From an uncultured Eubacteriales bacterium (GTDB lineage: Bacteria; Bacillota; Clostridia; Oscillospirales; CAG-382), in assembly GCA_934502885.1 (NCBI GenBank), contig CAKSUT010000008.1, positions 1-64,000 of the forward strand: DNA of 64,000 nucleotides. The letters run 5' to 3'. Positions 31,184-39,119 of this stretch are shown piece after piece. The notes under the pieces are model-generated. The model made no database searches and had not been told where the DNA came from. It saw only the letters and a program-made list of their open reading frames with translations. Within the stretch, counting starts at the first letter, position 1, and each line of letters begins with the position of its first letter. Made by a program: the position numbers and the translations under genes.

Positions 31184-33469
31184 GTGAAAATAAAAGAATT
31201 TGCGAAATTCGCACTTGCCGCTGTTACGGTTATCGTGCTTTCGGCGGTATGCGCCGCGGCGGCATGGGACGGTACTGTTTCCGACGCCTTTTCCGGCGGC
31301 GACGGAAGCGAGGAAAATCCGTACCTCATCTCGTGCGCCGAAGAGCTTGCACACCTTGCCGGACTTGTCAACTCGCCGGAGACAAACGCCGAATACGCAC
31401 CTCTCTGCTACCGTCTCACCGACGATATCGATATTTCGGGGCATGAATGGACGCCGATAGGCGTCGGAGCGATATACGAAAACTCCGCGGTCGGAATATA
31501 TCCGTTCACGGGAGTGTTTGACGCAGACGGGCACAAAGTCGCAGGACTCACCTTTACCGATTCCTTTTCGGTGAGCTGGAAAAAGTACGAGATCGAAACC
31601 GCAACCGTCGGCGGCATCGAGTATAAGGTGTACACCGAGGACGGAAAGCCTGTGTATAAGACAAAAACGCTCGACGACGGCACGACGGAATATGTGTACA
31701 AAAACGCATCGGCGAATGCCGCGGTCGGACTTTTCGGCTACAACGGCGGAATTATACGCAACCTTGATATGACGGACGTTTCGGTCGCCGTAGAGTCGGC
31801 GAAAACTCTCGCCGGCGCCGTCAGCGGTATTAGCGAAAAAATGACCGTCACATTCGGAACGTGGCGTGACGGTGAGTTTTTGAAGAGTACGACTCTCTCG
31901 GTCGCCGACAGCGGCAACATCGAAAACTGCCGCGTTCTTTCGGGAGAAATCGAGATATTCAGCAAGGAGACCTCGTCAGGAACCCCTGCCGGAAGCTTCA
32001 ATATCGCCGGAGGCATCGTCGGTTACGCCGTAAAGTCGAAGACGTACAAATGCTTCTCGGCGGTGAAAATTTTCGGCGACGGCATACTCGGCGACACCGC
32101 AGTCGGAGGAATTGCCGGAAGAGCGAGCGGAGGAGGTTCGCAGAACGCGAAAATACTTCTCTGTACGTCTGCCGCCGAAATAGACGCTGTCGCCGGGAAT
32201 ATGCGCTTCGCGCTTCTCTACGGCGGCGGAACGGTCGGACTTTTGCAGAGCGCGGTTGTCGAAAACTGCGCATATTCGGGAAAGCTTGATATTTCCGGCG
32301 GCGGAAACATAAGCCTCATCGCGGTCGGGGGAGTGGCAGGAAGCAATACCTCGTCGTATGTGCGCCGCTCTTTTGCCGACGCGGATATCTCGGTTTCCGA
32401 GCTTTACGGCGTCGCAAACTGCACCGTCAGAGCGGGACTTCTCGTCGGTACGTCGTCCTCGGGAACGGCGGTTTCGGGCGGCTGTTTTGCTTTCGGAAAG
32501 GCGAGCGTTTCAAACGGAAGCGACGACGGAGGTTACACCTCGGCGAATGCAGTCACGGGGAAAAACGACGCATACATATACGCCGACGTTTACTGTGACG
32601 GAAGCGCGGGATTTTTGAAAAACGGCGAAAAGACCGCTTCCGTTTCCGCCGTGAGCTGTACCGTGAAAAAGGGCAGCGCGGACTTTAAGGAGTGCTTTCC
32701 CGATATCGCCGGCGGCACATTTTACTTTACCGACGATATTTTCTCCGAGGTAGTCTTTGAGACGGCGAATTACCGCATGAGCTCCGACGGCACACTCCTT
32801 TCGTATGATCTTTTCACCGACGCCGACGGAAACCTAATTCTTCCCTACGGTACGAAATCCGTCGCCGACGGCACGTTTGACGGCATGGAGAACAAGGACG
32901 CCGTGAAGCGTGTGATTGCGCCGTATTCTCTTTCGGCGGAGTCGAAAAAGCTTGTCGCGTCAACCTTTGACGGGAAGACCGTGCAGTTTGCGAAGACCTC
33001 GCATGACAACCTTCTCAACCGCGTCGGAGTGTCTCTCCGAGGCGACTGGTTCGTCTCCGGAAGCACTGCCTCGCTCTACGTCGGAAACGGCGATGGCGCG
33101 ATTGTTCCGAGCGGCGTGAAAACCGCGACGCATAGCGGACTCTACGACCTTGCAAGACCTGCGTGCGTCACCGTAAACTCCGCTTTTTCACGTGCGTACC
33201 TTGGATATTTTGCCGGCGGCACGCTTCTCCACTTCGACGAAAACTGTGATTTTGCGGAGTACTGCGCCGAAAATGACCTCTCGTTCGAGATGCTCGCCGA
33301 CCTTGACAATAACGGTGCGGTGACGCTTCATGACCTCTCGCTCTTTGCAAAATATATCGAGAGCGGCGAAAGCTTCGGCTGTCACTGCGGCTATATGTTC
33401 GATGTCACACAAAATGGAAGCGTCGATAAAAATGACCTGATAAGCTTTTTGAAAATGTTCGCAAACTGA
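31184..33469 (+). CDS. Secreted GLUG-like repeat protein with C-terminal dockerin
   Basis: A 761-aa exported protein. The signal peptide is clear: basic start, hydrophobic core ALAAVTVIVLSAVCAAAA. The body has SGGDGSEENPYLISCAEELAHLAGL and many glycine-rich beta repeats of the GLUG type (AAVGLFGYNGGIIRNLDM, AVGGIAGRASGGGSQN, AVGGVAGSNTSSYVRRS), a fold used in surface adhesins. The last 65 residues are a type I-like dockerin with two calcium loops (LDNNGAVTLHDLSLFAKYI and VTQNGSVDKNDLISFLKMF). It is therefore likely a cohesin-bound or surface component. Start GTG 31184 has a weak GGGGA. No cohesin gene is in the window. Confidence 0.85.
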   Translation: MKIKEFAKFALAAVTVIVLSAVCAAAAWDGTVSDAFSGGDGSEENPYLISCAEELAHLAGLVNSPETNAEYAPLCYRLTDDIDISGHEWTPIGVGAIYENSAVGIYPFTGVFDADGHKVAGLTFTDSFSVSWKKYEIETATVGGIEYKVYTEDGKPVYKTKTLDDGTTEYVYKNASANAAVGLFGYNGGIIRNLDMTDVSVAVESAKTLAGAVSGISEKMTVTFGTWRDGEFLKSTTLSVADSGNIENCRVLSGEIEIFSKETSSGTPAGSFNIAGGIVGYAVKSKTYKCFSAVKIFGDGILGDTAVGGIAGRASGGGSQNAKILLCTSAAEIDAVAGNMRFALLYGGGTVGLLQSAVVENCAYSGKLDISGGGNISLIAVGGVAGSNTSSYVRRSFADADISVSELYGVANCTVRAGLLVGTSSSGTAVSGGCFAFGKASVSNGSDDGGYTSANAVTGKNDAYIYADVYCDGSAGFLKNGEKTASVSAVSCTVKKGSADFKECFPDIAGGTFYFTDDIFSEVVFETANYRMSSDGTLLSYDLFTDADGNLILPYGTKSVADGTFDGMENKDAVKRVIAPYSLSAESKKLVASTFDGKTVQFAKTSHDNLLNRVGVSLRGDWFVSGSTASLYVGNGDGAIVPSGVKTATHSGLYDLARPACVTVNSAFSRAYLGYFAGGTLLHFDENCDFAEYCAENDLSFEMLADLDNNGAVTLHDLSLFAKYIESGESFGCHCGYMFDVTQNGSVDKNDLISFLKMFAN

Positions 33470-33473
33470 AATT

Positions 33474-33497
33474 TAATCGTCAATCGTCAATTGTCAG
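33474..33497. repeat. CGTCAAT heptamer tract
   Basis: Short tandem of CGTCAAT-type units directly after the dockerin-protein stop, the same word as in the repeats at 75-106 and 227-247. Confidence 0.8.
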
Positions 33498-33516
33498 TTA
33501 TCATAAGGAGGTTCTT

Positions 33517-35262
33517 ATGTACAATTACGTAAGTCAAATCGAAAAAAATCTCACTCTCGACAGCAAAAGGTTTCTGTCCGATATATATGCGCCGAAAGAG
33601 GTGTACTGCGGCGATATTGAGTTCGCATGGTGCGACCTCTGCGTGACACCCGAAGGTTTTATACGCTTCTATTCAAACTATCGGAAGAAGAGCGTTTATG
33701 ACACTGCCTGCGACCGCTTTTACGTCGAGTCCCGTGACGGAGGCATTTCGTGGGAGAAGCATATAAAGCCGGAGAACGCCGTTGGTCCGTCGGTCTATGT
33801 GCCGTTTATCGGAAAGTACGTCGGCGTGAAGCACAATTATAGTGCCGACGACTGCACCTACGTCCTCATCGGCGACAGCCCCGACGACGAAAATCCGCGC
33901 CGCGTGAAGATTGCCGATAAGCGTTACGGCGACGTAAAACAGCCGTTTGTGCTTAAATCCCGAAACAGAATGATAATCTCCGCACAGGAGACACGTCCCG
34001 AGCTTCATCCGACCGCCTACTATCCGATACTCTTCTATTCCGACGACGGCGGCGAAACATGGAACGAGACTCACCCGGGTCCTGCGCCTCTTGCCGAGGT
34101 AAAGTGGCCGAACAAAGGCTGCCGCTGGCAGCAGGGCAACCGCGAGCAGACAATGACCGAGTTTGACGACGGCTCTCTGCTCATGGTAACCCGAACAACC
34201 ACGGATTTTCACTATATGTCGCACTCTTACGACGGCGGCGTGACGTGGGAGGAGTTTACACCTACGCCTTTTCACTCTACCGGTACCATGCCAATAATAA
34301 AACGGCTCTCCGACGGCAGACTGCTCTTTTTCTGGTGCAACACAAAGCCGCTCCCCGAGCTTCCCGACGCTGACGGAATATGGGAGGACGTTTTCACCAA
34401 CCGTGATGCTTGCCATTGTGCGGTGAGCGACGACGGCGGAAAAATATGGAGAGGCTTTCGTGAGCTTCGCCTCGATCATTACCGAAACGCCGCCGATTTT
34501 CGTGCGGTCGGAGGACCTGAGGCGTGCCGCGACAAGAGCGTGCATCAGTTTGAGGTTCTTGAGCTTCCGAACGGCAAAGTGCTTTTCGTGAACGGTCAGC
34601 ACCCCGTTTGCTGCGGTATATATATCTTCGACATCGCGTGGCTTTACGACACCGAACGTCACGAGGACTTTATACACGGTCTTGAAGCGATTACCGCACA
34701 CGCTTATGTCAAGAGCATTCTCGGCGGTCACAGGGGAACGCCCGAGAACCCCAACGGCTTTGCCGGTCACTGCGCCTACAACAGAACCTACAGCGCATAC
34801 CTTGTGCCGAGTCCCGAAAACAATTACAAAGAGGCTCTTTTTATCCGCCGCGTTGACGACGACCTTCTTGTGTCCGGCATCGGCGGCGCAACGTGGAATT
34901 TTCCCATGGCGAAAAAAGGCACGCTGAAAATTCGTGCGTACATTCCCGGAAAGGGACTTCGTGTGTCGCTTCTCGACTATATGATGAACCCCACCGACGA
35001 CACCGTCGAATACTTTGCGGATATGAGCGTTGTACTGCGCGGCGATATGCAGCCGAACGGCGAGCTTTTCTCGGAGTTCACAATTGCTTTCGACTGCGAA
35101 AAGGAAAGCGCCGTAATCTCCTGCGGTGACTACATGAGAATCGAAAAGAAACTCGGCGGCACGCACCCCTTCGGACTCTGCTATCTGCACCTTCAGTCGG
35201 CGGCGACAGAGGAGGACAGATCCGGTGCATATATATCCGAGATCGATTTCAAAGCGGAGTGA
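33517..35262 (+). CDS. Sialidase-like BNR-repeat protein
   Basis: A 581-aa protein with a six-bladed sialidase-type propeller. Four Asp-box motifs are clear: SRDGGISWE, SDDGGETWN, SYDGGVTWEE and SDDGGKIWRG, at regular spacing in residues 70-315. No signal peptide is present, so it would act in the cytoplasm on imported sugars or be a glycosidase-like protein of other function. I could not place the full Arg triad and Tyr/Glu pair of true sialidases. GGAGG is 8 nt before the ATG. Its stop overlaps the start region of the EcfT gene, so it is the first gene of an ECF-transporter operon. Confidence 0.8.
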   Translation: MYNYVSQIEKNLTLDSKRFLSDIYAPKEVYCGDIEFAWCDLCVTPEGFIRFYSNYRKKSVYDTACDRFYVESRDGGISWEKHIKPENAVGPSVYVPFIGKYVGVKHNYSADDCTYVLIGDSPDDENPRRVKIADKRYGDVKQPFVLKSRNRMIISAQETRPELHPTAYYPILFYSDDGGETWNETHPGPAPLAEVKWPNKGCRWQQGNREQTMTEFDDGSLLMVTRTTTDFHYMSHSYDGGVTWEEFTPTPFHSTGTMPIIKRLSDGRLLFFWCNTKPLPELPDADGIWEDVFTNRDACHCAVSDDGGKIWRGFRELRLDHYRNAADFRAVGGPEACRDKSVHQFEVLELPNGKVLFVNGQHPVCCGIYIFDIAWLYDTERHEDFIHGLEAITAHAYVKSILGGHRGTPENPNGFAGHCAYNRTYSAYLVPSPENNYKEALFIRRVDDDLLVSGIGGATWNFPMAKKGTLKIRAYIPGKGLRVSLLDYMMNPTDDTVEYFADMSVVLRGDMQPNGELFSEFTIAFDCEKESAVISCGDYMRIEKKLGGTHPFGLCYLHLQSAATEEDRSGAYISEIDFKAE

Positions 35263-35264
35263 CC

Positions 35265-36185
35265 ATGTCAAAATACACCGATAAACAAAAGGAAAAACGA
35301 AACGCCTTTTCGGATATGCACCCTGCGGTGAATCTTTTGTACTTCGCCGGAATGATTATTCTCGGTGCGTTTATTATGCACCCCATGTTTACGGCGATAC
35401 TCGTACTTTCGGGCTTTGTACTCGGACTCCGTATTCTCGGCAGACGGATTATCGCTCCGACCTCTGCGGCACTCTGCGTCTTTTTCCTCTCTGCGCTCAT
35501 TAACCCCATATTCAGCCACAGGGGAGTGACGGTGCTGTTTTACGGCTTCGGCGGCAATCCGATAACCCTTGAGTCAATGCTCTACGGCGCACAGTCGGGC
35601 GCAATGTTCGGCGGAATGCTTATTATGTTCGCAAACCTCTGCTTTGTGATGACCGACGATAAGGTGACGTACCTTTTCGGGAGAACGCTTCCGTCGTTTT
35701 CTCTTGTGGTGACAATGACACTGCGCCTTGTAAAGCTCTACGCAAAACGCTTTGCCGACACCGTCCGCGCGCAGAGAGTGTTTTACGTAAACTCTGACGG
35801 CAAGAGCGGTACGGAAGAGAAAATGCTCCATGCACTGCGTTCCGTGTCGGCAGTCACGGGAGTTGCGATAGAATCCTCTCTCGAGACAGCAAACTCCATG
35901 AGGGCGCGCGGCTTCGGCACGGCAAGGCGCACCTTTGCCGACGAAAGAAAATTCACCGTCCGTGACATTGCGGCGGCGTCGGTGCTTGCCCTGTCTCTTG
36001 CGGCGGTTATTGTCGGGCTTGCCTCCGATGCCGCCGGTGCGAGCTACTACCCTTATATAAAAATCGACCTTGCCTCGGCGAAAACCGCGGCGGTCTGCAT
36101 ACTGTATGCCGTTTACGCATTCGTTCCGTCAGCGGCAATTCTCTCGGAGGACATAAAGTGGAAGCGTATAGAATCGAAAATCTGA
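35265..36185 (+). CDS. ECF transporter transmembrane component EcfT
   Basis: A 306-aa membrane protein that couples the ATPases to the substrate-binding subunit. It has about six hydrophobic helices (HPAVNLLYFAGMIILGAFIMHPMF, AALCVFFLSALINPIF and others) and, between helices, the two coupling motifs seen here as MTLRLVKLYAKRFADTVRAQR and ETANSMRARGFG (the A-R-G motif that contacts the ATPase). ATG 35265 is preferred over GTG 35259 because GGAG is 7 nt upstream. It overlaps the ATPase gene by 28 nt. Confidence 0.92.
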   Translation: MSKYTDKQKEKRNAFSDMHPAVNLLYFAGMIILGAFIMHPMFTAILVLSGFVLGLRILGRRIIAPTSAALCVFFLSALINPIFSHRGVTVLFYGFGGNPITLESMLYGAQSGAMFGGMLIMFANLCFVMTDDKVTYLFGRTLPSFSLVVTMTLRLVKLYAKRFADTVRAQRVFYVNSDGKSGTEEKMLHALRSVSAVTGVAIESSLETANSMRARGFGTARRTFADERKFTVRDIAAASVLALSLAAVIVGLASDAAGASYYPYIKIDLASAKTAAVCILYAVYAFVPSAAILSEDIKWKRIESKI

Positions 36186-37729
36186 CATTTGCATACCCTA
36201 CCGCCGCCGAAAACGCTCTTTGCGGCGTGAGCCTTGAGGTGTCGGACGGAAGCTTTACTGTTCTCTGCGGCGAATCGGGAAGCGGAAAATCAACTCTTCT
36301 CGGTCTGATGAAGCCCTCGGTTTCACCGTACGGAAAGCGTTCCGGAGATGTTCTTTTCGGCGGTGCGGACGTGTTCTCCGACGGCTTTTCCGACGTTTGC
36401 ATAGGCTTTGTGTCGCAGAATCCCGATAATACGCTTGTTACCGACAGAGTGAAAACCGAGCTTGCGTTCGGACTTGAGAGTGTCGGCGAAGAGCCGTCCG
36501 CAATACGCCGCAGAGTCGCCGAAATATGCGCGTTTTTCGGCATAGAGGGACTTTACGAAAGGTACACTTCGTCTCTTTCGGGCGGCGAAAAACAACTTAC
36601 CGCGCTTGCGTCGGTTCTTTGCATGAGACCGAAAGCGCTTCTTCTCGACGAACCGCTCTCTCAGCTTGACCCCGTCGCCGCCTCGGCGTTCTGCGACACA
36701 CTTGCAAGGATAAACCGAGAACTCGGAATCACCGTCGTGATTTCCGAACACAGACTCTCGGAGCTTCTGCCGATGGCGGATAAGGTTGTCGTTCTCGAAA
36801 AGGGAAAAGTGATATTTGACGGCGACCCGACACTTTGCCCTGCCGCACTCAAAAAAGCAGGCTCCGCGATGTTCGGAGCGATGCCCGAGCCTGCGAAAAT
36901 TTACGTCAACGCCGGATTTGGCGGCGAATGTCCCCTTGATATCGCGAGCGGCAGACGGTTTGTTGCCTCGCTTACCCAAAAAGAGCGTGAGGCGCTGTAT
37001 TCGCGGTATACACGCAAAATCCCGAATGACCGCGGGAATGGGAAAGAAGAGCTTGCCGTTAAGCTTCGCGGCGTATACTTCCGTTACGAAAAGAACTCCG
37101 ACGATATCCTCGCAGGACTCGACCTTGAAGTAAAGAAATCTTCGCACACCTGCATTTTGGGCAGCAACGGCACGGGAAAATCCACGCTTCTTTCGGTCAT
37201 AACGGGTGAGTTTGCACCGATATGCGGCAGTGTGAAAAGGGATAAGGGACTTCGCTTTGCAAGGCTTCCGCAGAGTCCGCTTCTGCTCTTTACCGAGAAC
37301 AGCGTAAGAGAGGATTTCCTCACCGTCTGCCGTGACGAAGAGCGCATTGCGTACCTTTCCGACGAGATGAAGATAATGCCTCTTTTGAAGTCGCACCCGG
37401 GCGACCTTTCGGGAGGGGAATTACAGCGTGCGGCGATATGCAAGCTTCTCTTTACGAACCCCGACGTGCTTCTTCTCGATGAGCCGACAAAGGGCATGGA
37501 CTTTTTTGCAAAATCGGAGCTTGGCGGCGTTATACGCACACTCACCGAAAATGGTCGCACTGTCGTGACGGTGAGTCATGACGTGGAGTTTTGCGCGGAA
37601 TATGCCGACGAATGCGTGATGCTTTTCAGAGGAAAAGCCGTGTGCGAAGATATACCCGAGAGATTTTTCGGCGGCAATTTTGTGTATACGACGGCGAAAA
37701 AAAGACTTTTTCACGGCGAGGTGCTATGA
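36158..37729 (+). CDS. Fused double-ATPase ECF component (EcfA-EcfA')
   Basis: A 523-aa protein with two complete ABC ATPase domains in one chain. Domain 1 (about 5-235): Walker A GESGSGKSTLLG, signature LSGGEKQ, Walker B ALLLDEPLSQLD. Domain 2 (about 290-520): Walker A GSNGTGKSTLLS, signature LSGGELQ, Walker B VLLLDEPTKGMD. Most ECF systems use two separate proteins, but fused forms are known. GTG 36158 has GGAGG 7 nt upstream inside ecfT. It drives vitamin or trace-nutrient uptake together with the EcfT and EcfS products. Confidence 0.93.
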   Translation: MEAYRIENLTFAYPTAAENALCGVSLEVSDGSFTVLCGESGSGKSTLLGLMKPSVSPYGKRSGDVLFGGADVFSDGFSDVCIGFVSQNPDNTLVTDRVKTELAFGLESVGEEPSAIRRRVAEICAFFGIEGLYERYTSSLSGGEKQLTALASVLCMRPKALLLDEPLSQLDPVAASAFCDTLARINRELGITVVISEHRLSELLPMADKVVVLEKGKVIFDGDPTLCPAALKKAGSAMFGAMPEPAKIYVNAGFGGECPLDIASGRRFVASLTQKEREALYSRYTRKIPNDRGNGKEELAVKLRGVYFRYEKNSDDILAGLDLEVKKSSHTCILGSNGTGKSTLLSVITGEFAPICGSVKRDKGLRFARLPQSPLLLFTENSVREDFLTVCRDEERIAYLSDEMKIMPLLKSHPGDLSGGELQRAAICKLLFTNPDVLLLDEPTKGMDFFAKSELGGVIRTLTENGRTVVTVSHDVEFCAEYADECVMLFRGKAVCEDIPERFFGGNFVYTTAKKRLFHGEVL

Positions 37730-38442
37730 TGGACGGACGCTTCTATAAGCTTCTCTCGAGACTCGCCGTTCTCGTCGGACTTCCGCTTGCCGCTCTGTCG
37801 GTGCTTTATCTTGAAAATTCGAGAGGGTACTACATTTCGGCGACTCTTGCCGTATTTTCCGCGCTTGCGGCGTTCATACTCGACTTTGAGGGTAAGAAGC
37901 CCAAAACCTCGGAGATAGTCATTATTTCGGTGATGTCGGCAATAGCCGTTGCCGGACGTGCGGCGTTCGCACCCTTTCCGCAGTTCAAGCCCATGCTCGC
38001 CGTTATCGTCACGACCGCCGCCTGTTTCGGTGCGCCGTCCGGATGTCTTGTGGGCGTTGTGTCGGCGTTTGTGTCGAATTTCATTTTCGGTCAGGGACCG
38101 CTCACACCGTGGCAGATGTTCGGCTTCGGACTTTGCGGACTCATTGCCGGAGCGGTGCTTTCGGGCGGAGGCATGCGTGAAAAAATGCGCAAAAACAAGC
38201 TCTGCGCATGCTTTGTCGGAGCGTTTCTGGCGTTCGTGCCGTACGGCGCACTTCTTAACCCTGCTTCGGTGCTCACGCTCTACGGAAGCGAAGCGACGCT
38301 TTCCGAGTTTGCGGCGGCGTATGTGTCCGGCTTCCCTTTTGACCTTGTACACGCCGTTTCGACGTTTGTTTTTATGTACGTGCTGTACAAGCCGTTCTGC
38401 GATAAGCTCATGAGAGTAAAGGTAAAATACGGATTACACTGA
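37729..38442 (+). CDS. ECF transporter substrate-binding (S) component
   Basis: A 237-aa membrane protein with about six transmembrane helices: FYKLLSRLAVLVGLPLAALSVLY, YYISATLAVFSALAAFIL, EIVIISVMSAIAVAGRAAFA and so on. The segment APSGCLVGVVSAFVSNFIFGQGPLTPWQMFGFGLCGLIAGAVL is strongly of the S-component type. ATG 37726 and ATG 37729 overlap the ATPase stop; the second has the better spacing (7 nt) from GAGG. Substrate is unknown. The next gene encodes a DUF4430 (transcobalamin-like) lipoprotein, which hints at a corrinoid, but no cobalamin riboswitch is present. Confidence 0.88.
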   Translation: MDGRFYKLLSRLAVLVGLPLAALSVLYLENSRGYYISATLAVFSALAAFILDFEGKKPKTSEIVIISVMSAIAVAGRAAFAPFPQFKPMLAVIVTTAACFGAPSGCLVGVVSAFVSNFIFGQGPLTPWQMFGFGLCGLIAGAVLSGGGMREKMRKNKLCACFVGAFLAFVPYGALLNPASVLTLYGSEATLSEFAAAYVSGFPFDLVHAVSTFVFMYVLYKPFCDKLMRVKVKYGLH

Positions 38443-38458
38443 TATATGGAGGATTATT

Positions 38459-38932
38459 ATGAAAACATTTACAAAAGGCACGGCATTTATCCTTGCCGTA
38501 TTCACGGTTGCGGCACTTTCTTCGTGCGGCAAAAAGAATGAAAACGCTCATACTCACTCAGGCACTCTCACCGTTGACTGTACGAGAGTGTCCGCAGAGC
38601 TTGACTCCGAGATACTGTCCGCCGAGAGCGACGGATATTTTCTCCGCAATAAAGAAGTCGGCTTTGACGAGGGTGACACCGTTGAGGACGTTCTTAAAGA
38701 CACGCTTACATCCGACAGAATCGCTTTCGATATATCGGACGGCTACGTAAGCGGTATCGGCGGCGTAAACACGGGAGATTTCGGAGAGCTTTCCGGCTGG
38801 CTCTATTACGTAAACGACGAAATACCGAGCGTGGGAGTCGGTGAATACGAGCTTTCCGGCGGAGAAGACATCAAGCTTGTCTACTATGCCGATTACAACG
38901 AAGCCTTTGAAGCGGACGGTGCGGCGGGCTGA
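38459..38932 (+). CDS. DUF4430 (transcobalamin-like) lipoprotein
   Basis: A 157-aa exported lipoprotein. The signal peptide ends in the lipobox AALSSC, followed by a polar linker, then a DUF4430 domain (about 60-150): EGDTVEDVLKDTL, SGIGGVNTGDFGELSGWLYYVNDEIPSVGVGEYELSGGEDIKLVYY. This domain resembles the C-terminal beta-domain of transcobalamin and intrinsic factor. It is the last gene of the ECF operon, 16 bp after the S component, and would sit on the outer face of the membrane beside it, perhaps delivering substrate. Confidence 0.9.
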   Translation: MKTFTKGTAFILAVFTVAALSSCGKKNENAHTHSGTLTVDCTRVSAELDSEILSAESDGYFLRNKEVGFDEGDTVEDVLKDTLTSDRIAFDISDGYVSGIGGVNTGDFGELSGWLYYVNDEIPSVGVGEYELSGGEDIKLVYYADYNEAFEADGAAG

Positions 38933-38949
38933 CGTTTGGAGATTGCAAA

Positions 38950-38998
38950 AAATGCGGAGCGAAAAATGAGTTTTCTTGCGTGAGAGTCCGCATTCTTA
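38950..38998 (+). terminator. Hairpin after the ECF operon
   Basis: AATGCGGA...TCCGCATT with an inner GAAAA-ATGAG-TTTTC hairpin. No clean T run follows, so termination here is only likely. Confidence 0.4.
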
Positions 38999-39039
38999 AT
39001 AACAAAGTGTAAACTCTGACATATTTTTTATAAAAAAGC

Positions 39040-39069
39040 TTGCAATTATGCGGCAAGGTGTTGTATAAT
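39040..39069 (+). promoter_or_regulatory. Promoter of the GH36-type gene
   Basis: TTGCAA (39040-39045), 18-bp spacer, TATAAT (39064-39069). Confidence 0.7.
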
Positions 39070-39119
39070 AGTGGTGATCATTTATACCGAAAATTAATGA
39101 CAGGAAGGTGATTTCAGAA

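Noticed and set aside
33470..33516. Cobalamin riboswitch before the ECF operon
   Set aside because: The gap is only 47 bp and mostly a heptamer repeat; there is no room for a riboswitch.
33673..35271. A 532-codon frame antisense to the sialidase-like gene
   Set aside because: No motif, and it conflicts with clear Asp boxes on the plus strand.
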